Positions 39,401 through 48,391 of a stretch of 64,000 nt of DNA are shown piece after piece. Numbering within the stretch: the first letter of the stretch is position 1; every line of letters starts with the position of its first letter. Made by a program: the position numbers and the translations under genes. The notes below the pieces were generated by a model, which worked only from the letters and a program-made list of their open reading frames with translations, did no database searches and was not told the DNA's origin. Source of the stretch: CAIYZT01 sp052387855 (GTDB lineage: Bacteria > Pseudomonadota > Alphaproteobacteria > Rhodobacterales > Rhodobacteraceae); NCBI GenBank assembly GCA_052387855.1, contig JBQTIT010000021.1:140420-204419 (forward strand), read 5' to 3'.

Positions 39401-40155
39401 CAGCCGGCCTGCCCCAGGATATCGGCATAGCCGTTGTTCTCGACCTCAAGCGCCAGCTCCGGCCCGCCGGTGCGGATGATCCGCCCGGCGGCCATGATAT
39501 GCACCACATCGGGGCGGATATGGTCCAGCAGGCGCTGGTAGTGCGTGATCACCAGGAACGACCGCTTGCCATCGCGCAGCGCGTTCACCCCCTCGGAGAC
39601 CAGCTTCATCGCATCCACGTCCAGACCGGAATCGGTCTCGTCCAGGATGCACATGCGCGGCTCAAGCATGGCCATCTGAAGGATTTCGTTGCGCTTTTTC
39701 TCGCCGCCGGAAAAGCCCACGTTGACCGGACGCTTCAGCATCTCGGCGTCGATCTTTAGCGTCCTGGCCTTTTCGCGCACCAGCTTCAGGAATTCGCCGG
39801 CCGAAACCTCGGCCTCGCCGCGCGCCTTGCGCTGCGCGTTCAGCGCGGTGCGCAGAAAGGTCATGTTGCCGACGCCCGGAATCTCGACCGGGTACTGAAA
39901 CGCCAGGAAAAGACCCGCCGCCGCGCGCGCCTCGGGCTCCATCGTCAGCAGTTCCTGCCCGTCCAGCCGGGCCGAGCCTTCGGTCACCTCATAGCCATCG
40001 CGCCCCGAAAGGACATAGGACAGGGTCGATTTGCCCGACCCGTTCGGCCCCATGATGGCATGGACCTCGCCCGCGCCGATCCTAAGGTCGACCCCGCGCA
40101 GGATGACCTTGTCCTCTTCTTCAAGTTTGACGTGCAGATTGTTGATTTCAAGCAT
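39400..40155 (-). CDS. sufC: Fe-S assembly ATPase SufC
   Basis: A 251-residue ABC-type ATPase that powers the SufBCD scaffold. Motifs: Walker A GPNGSGKST, signature GFSGGEKKRNEI (LSGGE variant of SufC), Walker B CILDETDSGLD and switch His in VITHYQRLL. It has no membrane domain. It lies 24 bp after sufB and overlaps sufD. Confidence 0.97.
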   Translation of the reverse strand: MLEINNLHVKLEEEDKVILRGVDLRIGAGEVHAIMGPNGSGKSTLSYVLSGRDGYEVTEGSARLDGQELLTMEPEARAAAGLFLAFQYPVEIPGVGNMTFLRTALNAQRKARGEAEVSAGEFLKLVREKARTLKIDAEMLKRPVNVGFSGGEKKRNEILQMAMLEPRMCILDETDSGLDVDAMKLVSEGVNALRDGKRSFLVITHYQRLLDHIRPDVVHIMAAGRIIRTGGPELALEVENNGYADILGQAG

Positions 40156-40178
40156 TTTTCATTCCTTGCCCGTCCGCC

Positions 40179-41687
<1,509 letters not shown>

Positions 41688-41701
41688 CGCGCCCTCTGTT
41701 C

Positions 41702-42745
41702 TTACGACATCCGCGCGCGGATGCGCCGATAGTCCGCTGCCCAGGCCTCTGCAAAGCGCAGCACCTGCTCTTTCGTCGTGCTCGGGCCGATCGAGATGCG
41801 GATGGCCTGCGCCGCCCGCTCGTCGTCAAAGCCCATCGCCTTCAGCACCCGGCTGGGCCTGACCTTGCCCGAAGAGCAGGCCGAGCCGGCCGAGACCGCA
41901 AAGCCCGCCAGGTCCATCGCCATGACCTGGGTCTCGCCCTTCCAGCCGGGCGCGATCAGGCACAGGGTGTTGGGCAGGCGCGGCCCCGATTTCCCGACTG
42001 AAATAGTCTCAAATTCAAGGGACGACAATGCCTGTTCTAGAATATTTCTAACTTCGGCGACGCCTTCCCAGACGCCGTTGGCCAGATCGCGCGCGGCCGC
42101 TTCGGCGGCGGCGGCAAAGCCTGCGATGCCGATCAGGTTCTCGGTTCCGGCGCGGCGGCCCATCTCTTGCCCGCCGCCCAGGATGCGCGGCAGAAACTCC
42201 ACCCCCTGCTGCGTGACCAGCGCGCCGATGCCCTTTGGCCCGCCCAGCTTGTGCGCCGAGACCAGGCCCATCCGGCACCCCAGCCAGTTGAAGGCAAAGG
42301 GCAGCTTGCCAAAGCCCTGCGTCAGATCGCTGACGGCCAGGCCCTGCGGCAGGCTCTGCACGATGCCGGTTTCTGAATTGGCCAGTTGCAGGCTGGTCAC
42401 GTCGGGCTGCTCCACCGCGACCTGCCCGCCCGCATCAACCGCCAGTCCGCCCTCGCACCAAGTTGTCACCGCCTCGTGCTCGATCGCAGCGCAGCGCAGG
42501 GCGCGCCCGGCATGGGCCAGCGCCGCCGCCTCGGAGGCGCCGGAGGTAAAGGTGATGTCGGCGCCCTCGGCCCCCAGCGCGGCGGCGATCTGGGCGCGCG
42601 CCCGCTCTTTCAGCGCCCGCGCCGCGCGCCCCTCGGCATGGACGGACGAGGGGTTGCCGACCAGGTCCATCGCCGCCGCCATCGCGCTGCGCGCCTCGGG
42701 GCGCAGCGGGGTGGTGGCGTTCCAGTCCAGATAGGTGCGGCTCAC
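41702..42745 (-). CDS. Cysteine desulfurase, IscS/NifS-like
   Basis: A 347-residue type-I desulfurase: start SRTYLDWNATTPLRPEA, PLP lysine in VSAHKLGGPKGIGAL, and the mobile loop Cys in SAGSACSSGKVRPSRVL. It gives the operon two desulfurases, this one and SufS. The GTG start overlaps the iscR stop. A stretch near 41990-42055 has unusually AT-rich codons (AGA, AAT, ATT, CTA) and contains an Irr-box-like sequence. Confidence 0.92.
   Translation of the reverse strand: MSRTYLDWNATTPLRPEARSAMAAAMDLVGNPSSVHAEGRAARALKERARAQIAAALGAEGADITFTSGASEAAALAHAGRALRCAAIEHEAVTTWCEGGLAVDAGGQVAVEQPDVTSLQLANSETGIVQSLPQGLAVSDLTQGFGKLPFAFNWLGCRMGLVSAHKLGGPKGIGALVTQQGVEFLPRILGGGQEMGRRAGTENLIGIAGFAAAAEAAARDLANGVWEGVAEVRNILEQALSSLEFETISVGKSGPRLPNTLCLIAPGWKGETQVMAMDLAGFAVSAGSACSSGKVRPSRVLKAMGFDDERAAQAIRISIGPSTTKEQVLRFAEAWAADYRRIRARMS
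42036..42052. promoter_or_regulatory. Irr-box (ICE)-like sequence inside the desulfurase gene
   Basis: TCTAGAA-TAT-TTCTAAC agrees in 12 of 14 fixed positions with the alphaproteobacterial Irr/ICE consensus TTTAGAA-N3-TTCTAAA. It lies about 350 bp upstream of sufB in an AT-rich island. Function is inferred only. Confidence 0.4.
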
Positions 42746-43200
42746 TCGTCCACCACGCGCAGGATCGCCGGCACCGCCGGACAGGGGATCATCTCGTTGC
42801 CGATCACGTCGGCCAAGCGGATGTTGTGCAGAAAGACATAGACATTGGCCGACAGGCTTTCCCAAAGCCGGTTGGTCAGGCTCTGCGCCCGCGTGCCCGA
42901 CAGCCCGCCCGACACCCCTGCCCCGGTGTGCATGGCGTCGACGGTCTCTTCGACGGCCTCAAGGATTTCGGAAATGCGGATCGTCTCGGGGGCGCGGGCC
43001 AGCCGATAGCCACCGCCCGGTCCGCGCACCGCCTCGACCAGGCCGGCGCGGCGCAGCTTGACGAAAAGCTGCTCAAGATAGGGCAGCGAGATGTCCTGCC
43101 GGCGCGAGATCGCGGCCAGCGACATCAGGTCATCCCCCCGCGCCAGGGCCAGATCCGCCAGGGCCACCATCGCATAGCGCCCTTTGGTCGAGAGTTTCAT
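42742..43200 (-). CDS. iscR: Rrf2-family regulator IscR, single-cysteine type
   Basis: A 152-residue regulator with the Rrf2 winged helix (MKLSTKGRYAMVALADLAL, ISLPYLEQLFVKLRRAGLVEAVRGPGGGYRLA). Where E. coli IscR has three cluster-binding cysteines (after residue 90) this protein has HTGAGVSGGLSGTRAQSL without any; the only Cys is C140 near the C-terminus. Rhodobacter sphaeroides IscR is also known to work with a single Cys. It heads the suf operon and overlaps the desulfurase gene, so it very likely controls it. Confidence 0.93.
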   Translation of the reverse strand: MKLSTKGRYAMVALADLALARGDDLMSLAAISRRQDISLPYLEQLFVKLRRAGLVEAVRGPGGGYRLARAPETIRISEILEAVEETVDAMHTGAGVSGGLSGTRAQSLTNRLWESLSANVYVFLHNIRLADVIGNEMIPCPAVPAILRVVDE

Positions 43201-43294
43201 GCCACTTCCGCCTAAACTGATTGACGCGGCCCCCCCTGCCCATTACCTGAATTCCGGACGGACCCTTGGGGCGCTGCAACGCGCCGGTGCAAGG

Positions 43295-43323
43295 GTTCTA
43301 AAAACACTGAGCGATTTCGTCAA
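43295..43323 (-). promoter_or_regulatory. Promoter of the iscR-suf operon
   Basis: On the minus strand: TTGACG (43323-43318), a 17-bp spacer and TAGAAC (43300-43295), about 95 bp before iscR. The -10 overlaps TTTAGAA, a perfect half of the Irr box. It lies in the 153-bp divergent spacer with the hydrolase gene. Confidence 0.6.
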
Positions 43324-43353
43324 GAATGACCTCCAAACAGGCGGCGGAACCCC

Positions 43354-44013
43354 ATGCCCGAAGTGATCTTTCCCGGCCCCGAGGGGCGTCTTGAAGGCCG
43401 CTATCATCCGCAAAAGGAAAGGGACGCGCCGATCGCCATCGTGCTGCACCCGCATCCGAACTACGGCGGAACGATGAACAACAAGGTTGTCTACAACCTG
43501 CACTATGCCTTTTACAATCTTGGCTTTTCCGTGCTGCGGTTCAACTTTCGCGGCGTCGGGCGCAGCCAGGGCGAATATGACATGGGCATTGGCGAGTTGT
43601 CCGATGCGGCATCCTCGCTCGACTATCTTCAGGCGATGAACCAGAACGCCAAGCATTGCTGGGTCGCCGGCTTTTCCTTTGGCGCCTGGATCGGCATGCA
43701 GCTCTTGATGCGCCGGCCAGAGATCACCGGCTTTGTCTCGGTCTCGCCACCGGCCAATCTTTACGACTTTTCGTTTCTGGCCCCCTGCCCCGCCTCTGGG
43801 CTGATCATCAACGGCAGCGCCGACAAGGTGGCCCCGCCCAAGGACACCCGCACCCTGGTGAACAAGCTGCACGACCAGAAGGGCATCACCATCACCCATA
43901 CCGAGATCGAGGGCGCCGACCACTTCTTCAAGGACGAAGAGCAGCACATGAAGCCGATGATCGACACGGTCAGCACCTATGTGAAGCGGCGTCTGAGCGA
44001 GGTATCCCGCTGA
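43354..44013 (+). CDS. Alpha/beta hydrolase
   Basis: A 219-residue alpha/beta-fold hydrolase with oxyanion-side motif LHPHPNYGGTMNN, nucleophile Ser108 in GFSFG, acid in NGSADKVAPP and His in EGADHFF. The family is common in Alphaproteobacteria next to unknown genes; the substrate is not known. Its stop overlaps the next ATG (TGATG), linking it to the two following genes. Confidence 0.85.
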   Translation: MPEVIFPGPEGRLEGRYHPQKERDAPIAIVLHPHPNYGGTMNNKVVYNLHYAFYNLGFSVLRFNFRGVGRSQGEYDMGIGELSDAASSLDYLQAMNQNAKHCWVAGFSFGAWIGMQLLMRRPEITGFVSVSPPANLYDFSFLAPCPASGLIINGSADKVAPPKDTRTLVNKLHDQKGITITHTEIEGADHFFKDEEQHMKPMIDTVSTYVKRRLSEVSR

Positions 44014-44267
44014 TGTCGCTGGCCGACGATCTGGCCGCCCGGCTGGCGCGGGACGTGGTCGATGCGCTCGACGTGCTGGGCGATGACCGGTTCTACGACA
44101 AGGTGTCAAAGGTGCTGCTGGAAACCTCGCCCACCATGCAGGACGCCTTCAACACCGCCATCAAGGTGATCCTGGCCGAACGCAAGGGGCGCGAGTTCCT
44201 CCAGCGCAGCCTGGCCGCCCGTGGTGCGGGCGCCGCGCCCAAGGTCCCGCCCGGGGGCGGACATTGA
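44013..44267 (+). CDS. Conserved small protein of unknown function (84 aa)
   Basis: An 84-residue, mostly helical protein (LAARLARDVVDALDVLGDDRFYDKVSKVLLETSPTMQDAFNTAIKVILAERKGREFL) with a Gly/Pro tail. Coupled on both sides: its ATG overlaps the hydrolase stop and its TGA overlaps the TTG of the HD-domain gene. No named family is recognised. Confidence 0.75.
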   Translation: MSLADDLAARLARDVVDALDVLGDDRFYDKVSKVLLETSPTMQDAFNTAIKVILAERKGREFLQRSLAARGAGAAPKVPPGGGH

Positions 44268-44848
44268 GCGACAGGCTTGCCGCCCAGTTCGCCTTTCTGA
44301 ACGAGGCTGACCGGCTCAAATCGGTGCTGCGCGCCACCACGCTGGTCGACGGCTCGCGCCCCGAGAATTCAGGCGAACATTCCTGGCATCTGGCGCTATA
44401 TGCCCTGGTCCTGGCCGATCAGGCGCCGCCCGGGGTCGATATCGGCCGGGTGATCCGGATGCTGCTGATCCACGATCTGGTGGAAATCGACGTGGGCGAT
44501 GTGCCGATCCATTCCGCCAACGGCCAGGCCCACGGCTCGGCCGAGACGGCGGCGGCCGAGGCACGGGCGGCGGAGCGGATCTTTGGCCTGCTGCCGGCCG
44601 ACATCGGCGCGGGTCTGCGCGCGCTCTGGGCCGAATTCGAGGCGGCACAATCCCCCGATGCGGTCTTTGCCAAGGCGCTGGACCGGGTGCAGCCGGTCAT
44701 GGCCAACCTGATGTCCGGCGGTGGCACCTGGAAGACCTATGACGTCACCGCCGAGCAGCTTGAGATGCGCGTCGGAACCAAGATCGCGCGCGGCGCCCCT
44801 GCCTTGTGGGACTGGGTCCGCACGCAGACGCGCAGCTATTTCGGATGA
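44264..44848 (+). CDS. HD-domain hydrolase (YfbR-like nucleotidase family)
   Basis: A 194-residue HD phosphohydrolase: metal ligands H39 (SGEHSWHLAL), H70-D71 (LLIHDLVEID) and a later Asp in AKALDRVQP. The layout (R-x-R-T near the start, E-H-S-W-H) matches the HD_3/YfbR-like group of nucleotide phosphatases. The start is TTG, overlapping the previous stop. The substrate is a prediction only. Confidence 0.85.
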   Translation: MSDRLAAQFAFLNEADRLKSVLRATTLVDGSRPENSGEHSWHLALYALVLADQAPPGVDIGRVIRMLLIHDLVEIDVGDVPIHSANGQAHGSAETAAAEARAAERIFGLLPADIGAGLRALWAEFEAAQSPDAVFAKALDRVQPVMANLMSGGGTWKTYDVTAEQLEMRVGTKIARGAPALWDWVRTQTRSYFG

Positions 44849-44946
44849 GCGGCGCGACTTTTTGGTATACCATCGCATACTGTCTTTTCTTTAAGCCGGC
44901 TTTCACGTAAAGCAGGCACAAGCAGCACCAGTCCGGAGGGCCCGAC

Positions 44947-46161
44947 ATGACCAAGATCAAGGTGGAAAACCCCGTCGTCGAACTCGACGGCGACGAGATG
45001 ACGCGGATCATCTGGGACTTCATCAAGCAAAAGCTGATCCTGCCCTATCTCGACATCGACCTGAAATATTATGACCTGGGGATCGAGGAGCGCGACCGCA
45101 CCAACGACCAGATCACCATCGACGCGGCCGAGGCGATCAAGCGGCACGGCGTGGGCGTGAAATGCGCAACCATCACCCCCGATGAGCAGCGTGTCGAGGA
45201 ATTCGGGCTGAAACAGATGTGGAAGTCGCCCAATGGCACGATCCGCAACATCCTGGGCGGCGTGATCTTTCGCGAACCGATCATCTGCCGCAACGTGCCG
45301 CGCCTGGTGCCCGGCTGGACCAAGCCCATCGTGATCGGCCGGCACGCCTTTGGCGACCAGTACCGCGCCACCGATTTCCGCTTTCCCGGCAAGGGCCGCC
45401 TGACGATGAAATTCGTCGGCGAGGACGGCACCGTGATCGAGCGTGATGTCTATTCCGCGCCCTCGGCCGGGGTCTACATGGGCATGTACAACCTCGATGA
45501 TTCGATCATCGACTTTGCCCGCTCGTCCTTCAACTACGGCCTTCTCAAGGGCTGGCCGGTGTATCTTTCGACCAAGAACACGATTCTCAAGACCTATGAC
45601 GGCCGCTTCAAGGACCTGTTCCAGAAGATCTTTGACGAAGAATTCGCCGAGGCCTTCAAGGCCCGGGGCATCAGCTATGAGCACCGGCTGATCGACGACA
45701 TGGTTGCCTCGGCGATGAAATGGTCGGGCGGTTATGTCTGGGCCTGCAAGAACTATGACGGCGATGTGCAGTCCGACACCGTGGCGCAGGGTTTCGGCTC
45801 GCTGGGTCTGATGACCTCGGTCCTGATGACCCCCGACGGCAAGGTGGTCGAGGCAGAGGCGGCCCACGGCACCGTGACCCGCCACTACCGCGAGCATCAG
45901 AAGGGCAAGGCGACCTCGACCAATTCGGTCGCGTCGATCTATGCCTGGACCGGCGGGCTCAAGCACCGCGCCAAGCTGGACGGCAACGAGGCGCTGATGC
46001 GCTTTGCCAGCACGCTGGAAAAGGTCACCGTCGACACGGTCGAGGACGGCTGGATGACCAAGGACCTGGCGCTGCTGGTCGGGCCCGATCAGAAATGGCT
46101 GACCACGATGGGCTATCTGGAAAAGGTCGATGAATACCTGAACAAGGCGCTTGCCGGCTGA
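44947..46161 (+). CDS. icd: NADP-dependent isocitrate dehydrogenase
   Basis: A 404-residue TCA-cycle enzyme of the eukaryote-like homodimeric class: ENPVVELDGDEMTRIIWDFIKQKLI at the N-terminus, KSPNGTIRNILGGVIFREPI with the substrate Ser, the metal-binding YEHRLIDDMVASAMKWSGG, and NADP region VEAEAAHGTVTRHYREHQKG. AGG lies just upstream of the ATG. It appears monocistronic. Confidence 0.97.
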   Translation: MTKIKVENPVVELDGDEMTRIIWDFIKQKLILPYLDIDLKYYDLGIEERDRTNDQITIDAAEAIKRHGVGVKCATITPDEQRVEEFGLKQMWKSPNGTIRNILGGVIFREPIICRNVPRLVPGWTKPIVIGRHAFGDQYRATDFRFPGKGRLTMKFVGEDGTVIERDVYSAPSAGVYMGMYNLDDSIIDFARSSFNYGLLKGWPVYLSTKNTILKTYDGRFKDLFQKIFDEEFAEAFKARGISYEHRLIDDMVASAMKWSGGYVWACKNYDGDVQSDTVAQGFGSLGLMTSVLMTPDGKVVEAEAAHGTVTRHYREHQKGKATSTNSVASIYAWTGGLKHRAKLDGNEALMRFASTLEKVTVDTVEDGWMTKDLALLVGPDQKWLTTMGYLEKVDEYLNKALAG

Positions 46162-46184
46162 TCGGTCGGGACAAGACTTCCGGG

Positions 46185-46206
46185 GGCGGGGTGGCGACAC
46201 CTCGCC
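46185..46206 (+). terminator. Hairpin after icd, possible terminator
   Basis: GGCGGGGTG-GCGA-CACCTCGCC, a 9-bp stem with one G-U pair and a GNRA loop, followed by a weak T-rich stretch, in the spacer between icd and typA. Confidence 0.5.
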
Positions 46207-46274
46207 TCTGGTCATTCTGCGGCAAAGCCTGTATGGGCCGGGCAAGCTGAAATTACGCAGAAAGTGCCCCCCCG

Positions 46275-48092
46275 ATGGAGCTTCGCAACATCGCCATCAT
46301 CGCGCATGTCGACCATGGCAAGACCACGCTCGTCGATGAGCTGCTGAAACAGTCCGGTTCCTTTCGCGACAACCAGGCGGTCTCCGAACGGGCCATGGAC
46401 AGCAACGACATCGAGCGCGAGCGCGGCATCACGATCCTGGCCAAGTGCACCTCGCTGGAATGGCAGGGCGTGCGGATCAACATCGTCGACACCCCCGGCC
46501 ACGCCGATTTCGGCGGCGAGGTGGAGCGCATCCTGTCGATGGTGGATGGGGTCGTGCTGCTGGTCGACGCCGCCGAAGGGCCGATGCCGCAGACCAAGTT
46601 CGTGACATCAAAGGCGCTGGCGCTGGGGCTGCGCCCCATCGTGGTGCTGAACAAGGTCGACAAGCCCGACGCCGAGCCCTCGCGCGCGCTGAACGAGGTG
46701 TTCGATCTTTTCGCCAACCTCGGCGCCGACGATGACCAGCTTGATTTCCCGGTGCTTTACGCCTCGGGCCGGTCGGGCTGGGCAGACGAGGCGCTTGACG
46801 GGCCGCGCAAGGACCTCTCGGCGCTGTACAATCTGGTGCTGCGCCATGTGCCGCAGCCCCGGCAGATCGCGCGGCGGGCCGAGCCGTTCCAGATGCTGGC
46901 CACCACGCTTTCGGCCGACCCCTTCATCGGGCGTATCCTGACGGGCCGGGTCGAGGCCGGCACCCTGCGCGCCGGCGAGACCATCAAGGCCATCACGCGC
47001 GACGGCGAAAAGATCGAGCAGTTCCGCGTCTCAAAGGTGCTGGCGTTCCGCGGCCTGACCCAGGTCGCCATCGACGCGGCCGAAGCCGGCGACATCGTCA
47101 CCCTTGCCGGCATGTCCAGGGCGACGGTGGCCGACACGCTCTGCGCGCTTGAGATCGAGGCCGCCATTCCAGCCCAACCGATTGATCCGCCGACCATTTC
47201 CGTGACCTTTGGCATCAACGACAGCCCGCTGGCCGGCAAGGAAGGCACCAAGGTGCAAAGCCGCGTCATCCGCGAGCGGCTGATGCGCGAGGCCGAGATC
47301 AACGTCGCCATCAAGGTGACCGACACGCCCGGGGGCGATGCCTTTGAGGTCGCAGGGCGCGGCGAATTGCAGATGGGTGTCCTGATCGAGAACATGCGCC
47401 GCGAGGGGTTCGAGCTGTCGATCAGCCGCCCGCGCGTCATTTTCCGCGATGTGGACGGTGTCAAGCACGAGCCCGTCGAAGAGGTGACCATCGACGTTGA
47501 CGACGAATTCGCCGGCGCGGTGATCGAAAAGCTGACCGGCCCGCGCAAGGGCGATCTGATCGAGATGAAACCGGCCGGCGCGGGCAAGACCCGGCTGATC
47601 GCCCATGTCCCCTCGCGCGGGTTGATCGGCTATCACGGCCAGTTCATGACCGACACGCGCGGCACCGGCGTCTTGAACCGTGTCTTTCACGACTGGGCCC
47701 CGCACAAGGGCGCCATCGAGGGCCGCCGTCAGGGCGTGCTGGTGTCGATCGAGACCGGCATTTCGGTGGCCTATGCGATGTGGAAGCTTGAAGATCGCGG
47801 CCACTTCTTCATCGGCGTGCAGGAGCCGGTCTATTCCGGCATGATCCTGGGCGAGCACAATCGCGACAACGATCTGGAAATCAACCCGCTCAAGGGCAAG
47901 CAGTTGACCAACGTTCGCGCCTCGGGCACGGACGAGGCGGTGCGGCTGACAACGCCGGTCAAGATGTCGCTGGAACAGTGCATCGCCTATATCGACGATG
48001 ACGAACTGGTCGAGGTGACGCCGAAATCGGTGCGGATGCGCAAGCGGCTTTTGGACCCCAACGACCGCAAGCGCGAAAGCCGCAAGGGCTGA
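46275..48092 (+). CDS. typA: Ribosome-associated translational GTPase TypA/BipA
   Basis: A 605-residue translation GTPase of the EF-G type involved in ribosome assembly and stress. G motifs: AHVDHGKTTL, RGITI, DTPGHADFGGEVERIL, NKVDK. Further TypA-specific segments: GVNDSPLAGKEG-like (GINDSPLAGKEGTKVQSR), RGELQMGVLIENMRREGFELSISRP and the C-terminal domain DEAVRLTTPVKMSLEQCIAYIDDDELVEVTP. Start ATG at 46275. Confidence 0.97.
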   Translation: MELRNIAIIAHVDHGKTTLVDELLKQSGSFRDNQAVSERAMDSNDIERERGITILAKCTSLEWQGVRINIVDTPGHADFGGEVERILSMVDGVVLLVDAAEGPMPQTKFVTSKALALGLRPIVVLNKVDKPDAEPSRALNEVFDLFANLGADDDQLDFPVLYASGRSGWADEALDGPRKDLSALYNLVLRHVPQPRQIARRAEPFQMLATTLSADPFIGRILTGRVEAGTLRAGETIKAITRDGEKIEQFRVSKVLAFRGLTQVAIDAAEAGDIVTLAGMSRATVADTLCALEIEAAIPAQPIDPPTISVTFGINDSPLAGKEGTKVQSRVIRERLMREAEINVAIKVTDTPGGDAFEVAGRGELQMGVLIENMRREGFELSISRPRVIFRDVDGVKHEPVEEVTIDVDDEFAGAVIEKLTGPRKGDLIEMKPAGAGKTRLIAHVPSRGLIGYHGQFMTDTRGTGVLNRVFHDWAPHKGAIEGRRQGVLVSIETGISVAYAMWKLEDRGHFFIGVQEPVYSGMILGEHNRDNDLEINPLKGKQLTNVRASGTDEAVRLTTPVKMSLEQCIAYIDDDELVEVTPKSVRMRKRLLDPNDRKRESRKG

Positions 48093-48099
48093 AGGGGGC

Positions 48100-48390
48100 C
48101 TATTCGGCCTCTTCCACCACCATAAGGTCGCGATCAGAGGCGCCGCGCGCATGCGACAGCGCCTCTTGATAGGCGGGCGAGTTGTAGCAGGCCACCGCCG
48201 CCTCAAGACTGGGGAACCGCGCCACCACGTTGCGGGCGCGGTCGCGCCCCTCAAGCTGCACATAGCGCCCGCCGCGGGCCAGAAAATGCCCGCCATGGGC
48301 GGCGATTGCCGGGCCGGCCAGCGCGGCGTATTTGCCATAGGCCGCAGCGTCCAGCACCTCGACATGGGCGATCCACAGGGCGCTGGGCAT
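48100..48390 (-). CDS. DUF1330 family protein
   Basis: A 96-residue ferredoxin-like (dimeric alpha/beta barrel) protein with the DUF1330 pattern: ALWIAHVEVLDAAAYGKYAALAGPAIAAHGGHFLARGG, then VVARFPSLEAAVACYNSPAYQEAL. Function unknown. It sits 1 bp after alaS on the same strand, so it shares that transcript; the convergent typA ends 7 bp away. Confidence 0.85.
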   Translation of the reverse strand: MPSALWIAHVEVLDAAAYGKYAALAGPAIAAHGGHFLARGGRYVQLEGRDRARNVVARFPSLEAAVACYNSPAYQEALSHARGASDRDLMVVEEAE

Positions 48391-48391
48391 C

